From an uncultured Lachnospiraceae bacterium (GTDB lineage Bacteria; Bacillota; Clostridia; Lachnospirales; Lachnospiraceae), in assembly GCA_910586555.1 (NCBI GenBank), contig CAJUJY010000012.1, forward strand, positions 1-64,000: 64,000 nt of DNA, in the 5' to 3' direction. This document shows, one piece after another, positions 34,648 through 42,169 of the stretch (position 1 is the stretch's first letter; every line of letters begins with the position of its first letter). Made by a program: the position numbers and the translations under genes. A model generated the notes under the pieces. The model was not told the origin of the DNA. It made no database searches and worked only from the letters and a program-made list of their open reading frames with translations.

Positions 34648-35253
34648 TTATAATGGTTTAAAGGCTTCTGTACCATGTTTGCATACAGGGCATATAAAGC
34701 CCTCTGGCAATGTGCTGCCTTCATATATATAGCCACATACTGTACATATAAACCCTGTCTGGCTAGTTGTTTTTGCAGGTGGGACAGGTTTTATATTATC
34801 CTGGTAATAATCATAAGTTACAGAAGTTTCTTCTGTAAGAACCCTGGCATCTGTTACGTCTGCTGTAAAAAGTGTATGTGTGCCTAAATCTTTCTCTTCT
34901 ATTACCTTGCCAGATAAATATGCATTGCTGTACCTGTTAAGGTATAAAATCCCGTTTTTTGAACGTGATACATCATTAAAACCATCAAACTTTGAAGTAT
35001 CACGCCCGCTTGCATAACCAAACCTTTTATATATATCCATTTGTGCGCTTTCTGCAAGTACTGATACATTAAAAATGCCTGTCTGCTTTACCATGTTATG
35101 TGTATAATTATTTTTATTGACAACAATTATTATACGTACAGGTGATGCCGTAACCTGTAGCACAGTATTTATAATACAGCCATTATCCTTATCCGTCCTG
35201 GCAGTAAGAAGAAACAGCCCGCATGTTAATTTAAATAACGCATTACTATCCAT
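34648..35253 (-). CDS. flavin reductase-like protein with C-terminal rubredoxin domain
   Basis: 201 residues. Residues 1-150 form an FMN-binding split-barrel domain of the flavin reductase type (ALFKLTCGLFLLTARTDKDN, and GIFNVSVLAESAQMDIYKRFG). The C-terminal 35 residues, from FICTVCGYIYEGSTLPEGF on with a second CPVC, form a rubredoxin-like domain. This is the layout of so-called high-molecular-weight rubredoxins, NADH-linked flavoproteins that pass electrons to oxygen- or NO-reducing flavodiiron partners. The ATG at 35253 has AGAGGA ahead; upstream open frame to 35328 overlaps the next gene and lacks a site. Its rubredoxin module is strikingly like that of the omega fusion at 4849-5403. Confidence 0.85.
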   Translation of the reverse strand: MDSNALFKLTCGLFLLTARTDKDNGCIINTVLQVTASPVRIIIVVNKNNYTHNMVKQTGIFNVSVLAESAQMDIYKRFGYASGRDTSKFDGFNDVSRSKNGILYLNRYSNAYLSGKVIEEKDLGTHTLFTADVTDARVLTEETSVTYDYYQDNIKPVPPAKTTSQTGFICTVCGYIYEGSTLPEGFICPVCKHGTEAFKPL

Positions 35254-35296
35254 AAATATCCTCTTTCCTGTGCCCATCCTGCACAAATAATATAAT

Positions 35297-36475
35297 TTAA
35301 TCTCCCATCTGGTATACAATTTTGCCATCTATAATTGTATATAATGTATGTGTAAAAGTTTTCATTGGATTATCTGTAAATATAGCAATATCTGCATCTT
35401 TTCCAGTTTCAAGCGAACCTGTCACATCCTGCACACCACAGATTTCTGCTGCATTTACCGTAATGGCACGAAGGCCCTCTTCCATAGAAAGCCCCTGTTT
35501 TACACAAAGCCCTGCATAAAGCGGCAGGTAACGTATAAGTGAAACAGGGTGGTCACTCATTATGGCAACTTTAATTCCAGCGCTTTCCAATATGCCAGCA
35601 GTTTTAAAACTCATATTTTCAACTTCAATTTTTGAACGTGCAGCAAATCCAGGCCCTGAAATAACAGGAAATCCAGATTTTTTTATTTCATCTGCTACCA
35701 GATGCCCTTCTGTACAATGGTCTAATGTAAGCTTTACATTAAATTCCCTGGCAACCCTGATTGCTGTTAATATATCATATGCCCTGTGCAAATGGGCTTT
35801 TAAAGGAATTTTGCCATTAAGTACAGGAATAAAACTTTCCAGCCTGAAATCCTTTTCTTCTTCTGGTATATCCCCCTTTTCCTTTTTCTCTTTGTAACAA
35901 CATGCTTTCCATAACTCCTCACGCAACATTCCTGCTACAGCCATCCGGCTGCATGGCATCATTCCCTTGCTTCCGTAATTTGTTTTTGGGTTTTCACCAA
36001 AAGATATTTTTAACGCAGCAGGCGCTTTTAATACCATGTTATCTACAGAACGCCCCTGCACTTTCATAAATACAGACTGGCCTCCTATTACATTAGAACT
36101 TCCAGGACCAGTCATTACAGAAGTAATACCGCCAATAATTGCATCATGGAATGCCGGATCCATAGGGTTAATGGCATCTATTGCACGCAAATGCGGTGTA
36201 ACAGGCGCAGAAGTTTCATTACAGTCATCTCCTGCCTGTCCCCATTTTTCTTCAGTAATACCTACATGGCAGTGCGCATCAATTAATCCTGGCATAACCC
36301 ATGCCCCGTTTACATCAAGCACAGGATCCATTGTACTTTCCTGTATACCAGAAAGCCTGCCATGCAGTTCTTTCATATCACCTATGGCAGAAATTTTTCC
36401 ATCTTTAACATAAATAAAACCATTTTCATATGTTTTACCTGCCATAGTGTGTATATTTCCATTTAAAACCAGCAT
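35297..36475 (-). CDS. amidohydrolase (imidazolonepropionase-like)
   Basis: 392 residues, metal-dependent amidohydrolase superfamily. The first metal motif is DAHCHVG (about 67-73). HLHR and DHCTEGH supply later ligands and IMSDHPVS (about 310) the final aspartate. The ends form the usual small beta domain (LNGNIHTMAGKTYENG, and IIDGKIVY). Substrate unknown. Its ribosome binding site GGAAGGG lies in the 3' arm of a stem described below. It is followed by the flavin reductase gene after 43 bases and may share its transcript. Confidence 0.87.
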   Translation of the reverse strand: MLVLNGNIHTMAGKTYENGFIYVKDGKISAIGDMKELHGRLSGIQESTMDPVLDVNGAWVMPGLIDAHCHVGITEEKWGQAGDDCNETSAPVTPHLRAIDAINPMDPAFHDAIIGGITSVMTGPGSSNVIGGQSVFMKVQGRSVDNMVLKAPAALKISFGENPKTNYGSKGMMPCSRMAVAGMLREELWKACCYKEKKEKGDIPEEEKDFRLESFIPVLNGKIPLKAHLHRAYDILTAIRVAREFNVKLTLDHCTEGHLVADEIKKSGFPVISGPGFAARSKIEVENMSFKTAGILESAGIKVAIMSDHPVSLIRYLPLYAGLCVKQGLSMEEGLRAITVNAAEICGVQDVTGSLETGKDADIAIFTDNPMKTFTHTLYTIIDGKIVYQMGD

Positions 36476-36479
36476 AATA

Positions 36480-36543
36480 AAACCCTTCCTTATGAAAATA
36501 ATACTAAATGTTTATTAGTATTGTATGCAAAAAGAAAGGGTTT
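36480..36543 (-). promoter_or_regulatory. leader hairpin that can sequester the amidohydrolase ribosome binding site
   Basis: On the minus strand AAACCCTTTC (36543-36534) can pair with GGAAGGGTTT (36489-36480), which contains the ribosome binding site seven bases before the ATG at 36475. An inner stem built on AATACTAA and TTAGTATT closes the loop. A related sequence recurs at 36937-37002. Confidence 0.45.
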
Positions 36544-36936
36544 CAAACAAGGTATATTAATAATTATTTTTTTATGTAAATTTACATATAAATATAACTA
36601 TTCTACAGAAGCCGGTTTAATAATGCTAAATTCTGGTATAAAAATATTATTTATAATATAGTAAAGCAAATCAAATAGTTAAAATATATATTTATTATAA
36701 CAATATTAATAAAATATGTCATTTATTATAATATTTCTTGAAATATTTAATTTTATTAACTAAATATATTTTAAATACAGTTTTATATGGATTTACAAGG
36801 CTATATAATTTTCAGAACAAACGTTTTAACTTATTCTATATTTAGCGTTAAGAACAAATGTTTATCACATTACTGGAATTTTAGATAGTATGCTGGTATA
36901 TATTTTAAAATAAATCATTTTAAAACTAACGTAACA
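36544..36936. other. AT-rich intergenic region with two isolated LexA-like boxes
   Basis: No coding region found on either strand. GAACAAACGTTT (36815-36826) and GAACAAATGTTT (36852-36863) each match the core GAACRNRYGTTY fully and lie 37 bases apart. On the minus strand TTTACA and TATACC 18 bases apart, near 36560-36590, might be the amidohydrolase promoter. Confidence 0.35.
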
Positions 36937-37002
36937 AAACCCTTCTATATGGAAAATATACTAAATATTTATTAGTACTATTCCCATTAAAGAAGGGTTT
37001 TT
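36937..37002. terminator. sister copy of the leader hairpin, acting as bidirectional terminator
   Basis: AAACCCTTC (36937-36945) pairs with GAAGGGTTT (36992-37000) and is followed by TT on the plus strand and by TG on the minus strand. The interior is clearly related to 36480-36543. It lies after the radical SAM operon and probably ends it. Confidence 0.5.
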
Positions 37003-37008
37003 AACTAT

Positions 37009-37215
37009 TCAAGCGGATATTCGCAATCCGCATTTCAAGCAATCTTTGATTGCCTGCAAGCAGGCATTGGCTACTTGCCCACTTGCAAAACAACCTCATT
37101 GCCGCTTTGCGGCAGTCTGGCAGGAGCTTGAACCCCTGCCAGACTAAGTAAGCCCTGGTAAATCAAACCCACCGCTTAAGAAGCGTGTATTGTAAAGGGC
37201 TTACTTAATGAGGTT
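37009..37215 (-). repeat. hairpin-rich interspersed repeat, copy A
   Basis: On the minus strand it begins TAACCTCATTAAGTAAGCCC, whose first three bases are the stop codon of the gene ending at 37214. It ends with the GCGGAT/ATCCGC hairpin at 37013-37031. The outer arms AACCTCATT-AAGTAAGCCC and GGGCTTACTTAATGAGGTT pair over 19 bases, but the 5' plus-strand arm is split by a 45-base insert (37101-37145) made of two perfect hairpins. Two more small hairpins sit at 37040-37070. Confidence 0.85.
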
Positions 37216-37984
37216 AAATTGTTTCATACTCCATCATTGGAATTAATTCCCCGTTTTCCCCTGCATACATTTCAAGCCTGTGTACCTGGTAATCAAATTC
37301 ATTATAAATAATGCCTGCATGCCTGCAGAATTTCTCTATTACAAGCAATGGTTTTATATTGGTGGCACTGCCTGACATAAGCCTTAAAAAGAGTACGGGT
37401 GTATGTCCCATAACAGTGCAGAAACTAATATCTTTTGTATAATTCCTGCCCGTAATGCCGCTAAATTCTTCAAGGCTTTCTGCCATATAATAAATTCCAG
37501 GCTTTATATCAACTGTTTTCTCTGATTTTTTCGTTTTTTTAAGAATTTCAATTTTATCCTGGAGAAGAAAACTTCTAATCTGCTGCCTGGTAAATTCCCT
37601 GTCTGACAGCTTATTGTCCTTTCCAGGCTTTAATGCAATAAGGTAATCACATGCAGCAAGTGCTGCCATTGAAGGTTTTGCAGTATCTTTTATATATGTA
37701 AAACCTTCAACCCTTATTTCATCATTCATTACAGCATTTATCCTGTCTGCCATTACCTGCGGGGCATCTGTTTCTTCCAGTGTAATATCAAGGTATTCTG
37801 CACTGCTGCTTAACCCTGTGCCAAGTGGTGATGTAAATGACATAAGCTGGTGTGGCGAAAAGCCTTTACTGTAACTTACATTTATCCCTGCCCTGCGCAT
37901 TGCTTTCTGGAAGTACCTCATAACATCAAGATGGCCAATAAAACGCATTGAACCTGTTTTAGAAAATTTTATCCTTGCTTTCAT
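37214..37984 (-). CDS. DUF2344 radical SAM-linked protein (TIGR03936 type)
   Basis: 256 residues. Starts MKARIKFSKTGSMRFIGHLD and contains YSKGFSPHQLMSFTSPLGTG, the signature of the family that always travels with the radical SAM protein encoded just upstream. Function unknown; a link to RNA or ribosome-related modification has been assumed from neighbourhood only. The ATG at 37984 has GGGGGAT six bases ahead and lies one base after the stop of its partner. The long open frame upstream is inside that partner. Its stop codon is part of repeat copy A. Confidence 0.9.
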   Translation of the reverse strand: MKARIKFSKTGSMRFIGHLDVMRYFQKAMRRAGINVSYSKGFSPHQLMSFTSPLGTGLSSSAEYLDITLEETDAPQVMADRINAVMNDEIRVEGFTYIKDTAKPSMAALAACDYLIALKPGKDNKLSDREFTRQQIRSFLLQDKIEILKKTKKSEKTVDIKPGIYYMAESLEEFSGITGRNYTKDISFCTVMGHTPVLFLRLMSGSATNIKPLLVIEKFCRHAGIIYNEFDYQVHRLEMYAGENGELIPMMEYETI

Positions 37985-37985
37985 A

Positions 37986-39875
37986 TTAATCCCCCGTTCT
38001 CTGCGGACTGCCCTGCCTGCCTTCAACACATACGCCGCACTGGAATTTTGCTGCCCCACAGCCCTGGCATGCTTTACGGCAGTTTGGTGTTGTAATTTCT
38101 TTCTGGGAATTATGGTATTCATTAAGAAGAAACTGTTTAGTAACACCTATATCTATAAAATCCCAAGGGAACAGCTCATCTTCTGCCCTTTCCCTGCGCA
38201 AATAAAATTCTGTGCCAAGCCCGTTGTCTTTAAACGCCTTGTCCCATTTGGCAGGATCAAAATATTCTGTCCAGGCATCATAAATACAGCCGCTTTCATA
38301 AGCTTGTCTTATAACGCTGCAAAGCCTTCTGTCACCTCTTGCAAATACACCCTCAAGTTCTGAAACATCTGCATCATGGCAGTTATATTTTATACTTTTA
38401 GCATTTAGCTGTTCCCTTACCCTGGAAAGCAGGAAATCCCGCTTTTTACCTGCTTCTTCCCTGGTATCCATTTTTGCCCACTGGAATGGTGTAAAAGGTT
38501 TTGGCACAAATATTGATGTGCTTGTAACAATATTAACTTTCCCGTTTCTTTCCTCTTTTGGTATTGTATAATACTGCCTTGCTATTTTATCAGAAAGAAT
38601 GGCAATCCCTTCTATATCATTATATGTTTCACCAGGCAGGCCAAGCATAAAATAAAGTTTCACCCTGTTCCATCCGCCCTGGAACGCTTCCATTGCACCA
38701 TTTAATATATCATCTTCCGTCAAACCTTTATTAATTACATTGCGCAGGCGCTGTGTACCTGCTTCTGGTGCAAATGTAAGGCTGCTTTTATGGACGTCCT
38801 GTACTTTTGACATTACATCAAGTGCAAATGCATCAATACGCAATGAAGGAAGTGAAATGTTTATGCCCTGTCCTTTAAATTCATCTATAAGCCAGTATAC
38901 AAGTTCCTTAAGTTCTTTATAATCACTTGAACTTAAAGAACTTAAGGTAATCTCCTCATGGCCTGTTGACTTAAGCATTTTTCTGGCACGCTGCTTAAGG
39001 AATGAAAGGCTTCTTGGCCTGATTGGACGGTAAAGCATCCCTGCCTGGCAGAAACGGCAGCCCCTTATGCAGCCTCTTTGTATTTCAAGGACTACCCTGT
39101 CTTGTGTAACTTTAATATAAGGCACTAAAGGTTTCTCTGGGTAATATGTTTCTGATAAACTGCATTCTACCTGTTTTACTATCTTAGCAGGTGCTTCAGG
39201 CACTAAAGGCCTAAACTCTGCCAGTGTGCCATCTTTGTTATAAGCAGGCTGGTAAAACTGGGGAACATATATACCTGGAAGCTTTGCAGCAATTTTTAAA
39301 AAACTTGTCCTGTCCTGCCCTGATGCTTTCCACTCTTTATATTTGTCCATAAGTTCATAATAAACAGTTTCTCCTTCACCTATATAAAACATGTCAAAAA
39401 AATCTGCAATAGGTTCAGGGTTATATGCACACGGCCCGCCTCCTATGACAAATGGTTCATTTTCTGTCCTGTCTGCCGCATTAAGGGTAATTTTTGACAG
39501 ATCAAGGATCTGTAATATATTTGTATAGCACATTTCATACTGGAGTGTAATCCCAAGGAAATCAAAATCTTTTACAGGCTGCTGGCTTTCCAGCGCGAAA
39601 AGCGGTATGTTTTCACGCCGGAGTATTTTATCAAGGTCAGTCCAGGGTGAATAAACCCTTTCACAATATATATCATTACGGAGGTTAAGCATATCATAAA
39701 TAATCTGTATCCCAAGATGTGACATTCCTATTTCATATACATCAGGAAAACACATACAGAAACGTATATCCACATCTTCTGGATTTTTAACTGCCATATT
39801 TATTTCACCGCCAATATACCTGGCCGGTTTCTCAACTGATAAAAGTATCTCATCACTTAATGCAAGCTTTCTCAT
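37986..39875 (-). CDS. B12-binding-type radical SAM protein (TIGR03960 type)
   Basis: 629 residues. An N-terminal cobalamin-binding-like domain (about 1-230, with CFPDVYEIGMSHLGIQI) precedes a radical SAM core. The iron-sulfur motif is RGCIRGCRFCQAG (Cys-x3-Cys-x2-Cys) near 265-277, and the core continues with TLSSLSSSDY and TFAPEAGTQRLR. A cysteine-rich C-terminus (CRKACQGCGAAKFQCGVC) may hold another cluster. It is translationally coupled to the DUF2344 partner. Together they may catalyse an unknown modification. Confidence 0.9.
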   Translation of the reverse strand: MRKLALSDEILLSVEKPARYIGGEINMAVKNPEDVDIRFCMCFPDVYEIGMSHLGIQIIYDMLNLRNDIYCERVYSPWTDLDKILRRENIPLFALESQQPVKDFDFLGITLQYEMCYTNILQILDLSKITLNAADRTENEPFVIGGGPCAYNPEPIADFFDMFYIGEGETVYYELMDKYKEWKASGQDRTSFLKIAAKLPGIYVPQFYQPAYNKDGTLAEFRPLVPEAPAKIVKQVECSLSETYYPEKPLVPYIKVTQDRVVLEIQRGCIRGCRFCQAGMLYRPIRPRSLSFLKQRARKMLKSTGHEEITLSSLSSSDYKELKELVYWLIDEFKGQGINISLPSLRIDAFALDVMSKVQDVHKSSLTFAPEAGTQRLRNVINKGLTEDDILNGAMEAFQGGWNRVKLYFMLGLPGETYNDIEGIAILSDKIARQYYTIPKEERNGKVNIVTSTSIFVPKPFTPFQWAKMDTREEAGKKRDFLLSRVREQLNAKSIKYNCHDADVSELEGVFARGDRRLCSVIRQAYESGCIYDAWTEYFDPAKWDKAFKDNGLGTEFYLRRERAEDELFPWDFIDIGVTKQFLLNEYHNSQKEITTPNCRKACQGCGAAKFQCGVCVEGRQGSPQRTGD

Positions 39876-39893
39876 ATATAACCTCCAATGCTT

Positions 39894-40286
39894 TTAATGC
39901 TGTCCGGAAAACCAGCCTGTAATTTTATCTGTTATATCTCCTGCACCTTTTACAATGGTATTCCAGCCATCACTCCTGTTAAGGCACTCTAACACATAGT
40001 CCTTGTCAAAACCATTATAAGAAAAATTATTGTAAAAGGCAATTCCCAGTATTAAAAAAAGCATTCCTGCCACCATAAGCCTGGCTAAACCAGATGAATG
40101 CTTTTTTTCATTAGTTACAAGATATTCATCTTTTCCATAGTTATTATAGCTGCTGTTATTAAAACTATGGCTTACACTGCCAGCAGAAAATGCCCTTTTT
40201 GCTTCAATAATCTTTTCTGAACGTGATTTGGCGGGAAGCTCCTCCCTGCCTGTGTTATAATTATTCCTTAAATCTTCCCTGTACAT
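39894..40286 (-). CDS. small single-pass membrane protein, function unknown
   Basis: 130 residues. A polar, Asn/Tyr/Ser-rich cytoplasmic segment (about 1-65) is followed by one membrane helix (about 70-88) and an extracytoplasmic tail of about 40 residues. No family recognised. The ATG at 40286 has GGAAGGGAT nine bases ahead. It stands between gpsA and the radical SAM pair. In many spore formers spoIVA follows gpsA; it is not here. Confidence 0.6.
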   Translation of the reverse strand: MYREDLRNNYNTGREELPAKSRSEKIIEAKRAFSAGSVSHSFNNSSYNNYGKDEYLVTNEKKHSSGLARLMVAGMLFLILGIAFYNNFSYNGFDKDYVLECLNRSDGWNTIVKGAGDITDKITGWFSGQH

Positions 40287-40375
40287 AGCATATATCCCTT
40301 CCATTATTATTTTCCGGCTGCCAGTAATTACAGCCGGAATACCTGTCTTGTATAGGATATGCACTATATAATATT

Positions 40376-41392
40376 TTAATTCTTAATCCATCCAAGGTCT
40401 GGATATTCATTGCATCTGTCCCTTGTAAGAAGATTTTTTATTGCCTCTGTTGCTGGTACATTTTCAAAAAGGACTTTATTTACCTGTTCAACAATAGGCA
40501 TTGACACGTTGTATTTCTTTGCAAGGCCATATGCAGCTTTTGCTGAATAAACACCTTCAACTACCTGGTTTACTTCCGCCATTGCCTCTTCCATAGTCTT
40601 TCCTTTGCCAATAAGGTAACCGGCATTATGGTTACGGCTGTGGCTGCTTGTACATGTTACAATTAAGTCCCCTATTCCTGAAAGCCCTGCAAATGTTTCA
40701 AGCTTGCCTCCTATTGCCATGCCAAGCCGTGCAATTTCTGCAATCCCCCTTGTTATAAGGGCTGCTTTTGTGTTATCTCCAAAACCTAGCCCGTCACATA
40801 CCCCTGCTGCAAGGGCAATAACGTTTTTAATAGAGCCTCCAAGTTCAATGCCTGTAATATCAGGGCTTATATAAACACGGAATGTATCATTCATAAATAT
40901 TTCCTGTATAAGTGCTGCTGATTTTTCATTTAAAGAACCTACAACAACTGTAGTAGGCATATCCACAGATACTTCTTCTGCATGGCTTGGGCCTGAAAGC
41001 ACGCTTACATCTGCATCTGGTATTTCTTCACATATTATATCCCTTAATGTTTTAAATGTGTCATTTTCAATACCTTTTGCAACATTTACAATGCGTTGTC
41101 CCTTTGGCATAAACACTGCCGCTTTTTTTGCAGTTTCCCTTACATATGGTGAAGCTACAGAAAATACTACCAGGTCATGCCCTTTACATGCCTTTTCCAG
41201 ATCATCTGTAACAATAACTGTGCCAGGAAGCTTTACCCCAGGAAGCCTGTCCTTATGCTCCCTGTGTTTTGAAAGCATTTTTACTTCTGCACTGATGGCT
41301 GACCATAAAACCACGCTGTGCCCGTTCTTTGCCAGCATAACTGCTAATGCAGTACCCCAGCTTCCAGCACCTAGAAAACTTACTTTACTCAT
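40376..41392 (-). CDS. gpsA: glycerol-3-phosphate dehydrogenase [NAD(P)+]
   Basis: Makes sn-glycerol 3-phosphate from dihydroxyacetone phosphate for phospholipid synthesis. 338 residues, normal. Rossmann motif GAGSWGTALAVMLA at 7-20, the catalytic-lysine region ELGGSIKNVIALAAGVCDGL near 185-204, and SRNHNAGYLIGKG. GGGAGG precedes the ATG. It follows plsY by 26 bases, so two consecutive steps of phosphatidate synthesis are co-transcribed. Confidence 0.97.
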   Translation of the reverse strand: MSKVSFLGAGSWGTALAVMLAKNGHSVVLWSAISAEVKMLSKHREHKDRLPGVKLPGTVIVTDDLEKACKGHDLVVFSVASPYVRETAKKAAVFMPKGQRIVNVAKGIENDTFKTLRDIICEEIPDADVSVLSGPSHAEEVSVDMPTTVVVGSLNEKSAALIQEIFMNDTFRVYISPDITGIELGGSIKNVIALAAGVCDGLGFGDNTKAALITRGIAEIARLGMAIGGKLETFAGLSGIGDLIVTCTSSHSRNHNAGYLIGKGKTMEEAMAEVNQVVEGVYSAKAAYGLAKKYNVSMPIVEQVNKVLFENVPATEAIKNLLTRDRCNEYPDLGWIKN

Positions 41393-41418
41393 CTTATTCC
41401 TCCCATATAATTATAAAT

Positions 41419-42036
41419 TTATTTATTGCCCCATAATTTGTTTTCATTGCCATGTATAAGCCTTAATATGTTCTGCCTGTGCTGGAAATATGCAAGTGCA
41501 GTAAAAATAAGGCTTACTATCATCATATGGACAAATAACCGGTGTCCGCGGTATAAAGCAAGCGTATTGGCAGGAATATACCATGCAACAAAAAGTGAAC
41601 CAAGTGAAACATACCTTGTAACTGCAACTACTGCAACAAATATCAGAAGTCCTAAAGGTATTAACAGCGGATGTGATGTTGACATTACAACGGCAGCAGT
41701 AACAGCTATCCCCTTCCCGCCTTTGAATTTAAGGTAAAACGGGTAATTGTGCCCAAGTACAACACCAAGCCCCATATAAAGGCATAAAAGATACCAGTTG
41801 CCAGGTGTCCCAAGCACAAAGCGCACTATAAGGACTGGTATGGCCCCTTTTAAAAAGTCACCTGCAAATGTAAGAAGTGCTGGAAGTTTCCCAAGTGTAC
41901 GCAGTACATTAGTAGTGCCGGCATTGCCGCTTCCTTTATCCCTTATATCTATATGGTATATCTTTCCAACAATATACCCACTTGAAATACAGCCACAAAA
42001 GTACCCTATTATTAAACAAATAAAATTCCAAGCCAT
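41419..42036 (-). CDS. plsY: glycerol-3-phosphate acyltransferase PlsY
   Basis: Transfers the acyl group from acyl-phosphate to glycerol 3-phosphate in the membrane. 205 residues with about five membrane helices. The three PlsY motifs are visible: SGYIVGKIY, RDKGSGNAGTTNVLRTLG and GHNYPFYLKFKGGKG. The ATG at 42036 has GGGAGG ahead, which fixes the start. It lies between repeat copy B and gpsA. Confidence 0.96.
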   Translation of the reverse strand: MAWNFICLIIGYFCGCISSGYIVGKIYHIDIRDKGSGNAGTTNVLRTLGKLPALLTFAGDFLKGAIPVLIVRFVLGTPGNWYLLCLYMGLGVVLGHNYPFYLKFKGGKGIAVTAAVVMSTSHPLLIPLGLLIFVAVVAVTRYVSLGSLFVAWYIPANTLALYRGHRLFVHMMIVSLIFTALAYFQHRQNILRLIHGNENKLWGNK

Positions 42037-42059
42037 AAGCTGCCTCCCATAGATTATAG

Positions 42060-42169
42060 TCAAGCGGATATTCGCAATCCGCTTTGCTACTTGCTCATAA
42101 CCTCATTAAGTAAGTCCCAGACCCGCCGCTTAAGAAGCGTGCCCTTTAAAGGGCTTACTTAATGAGGTT
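42060..42169 (-). repeat. hairpin-rich interspersed repeat, copy B (compact form)
   Basis: AACCTCATTAAGTAAGTCC (42099-42117) pairs with GGGCTTACTTAATGAGGTT (42151-42169). The loop holds CGCTT/AAGCG and CCCTTTAAAGGG. The outer end has the same GCGGAT/ATCCGC hairpin as copy A. On the minus strand it supplies the TAA of der, exactly as copy A supplies that of its neighbour. It lies between der and plsY. Confidence 0.85.
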
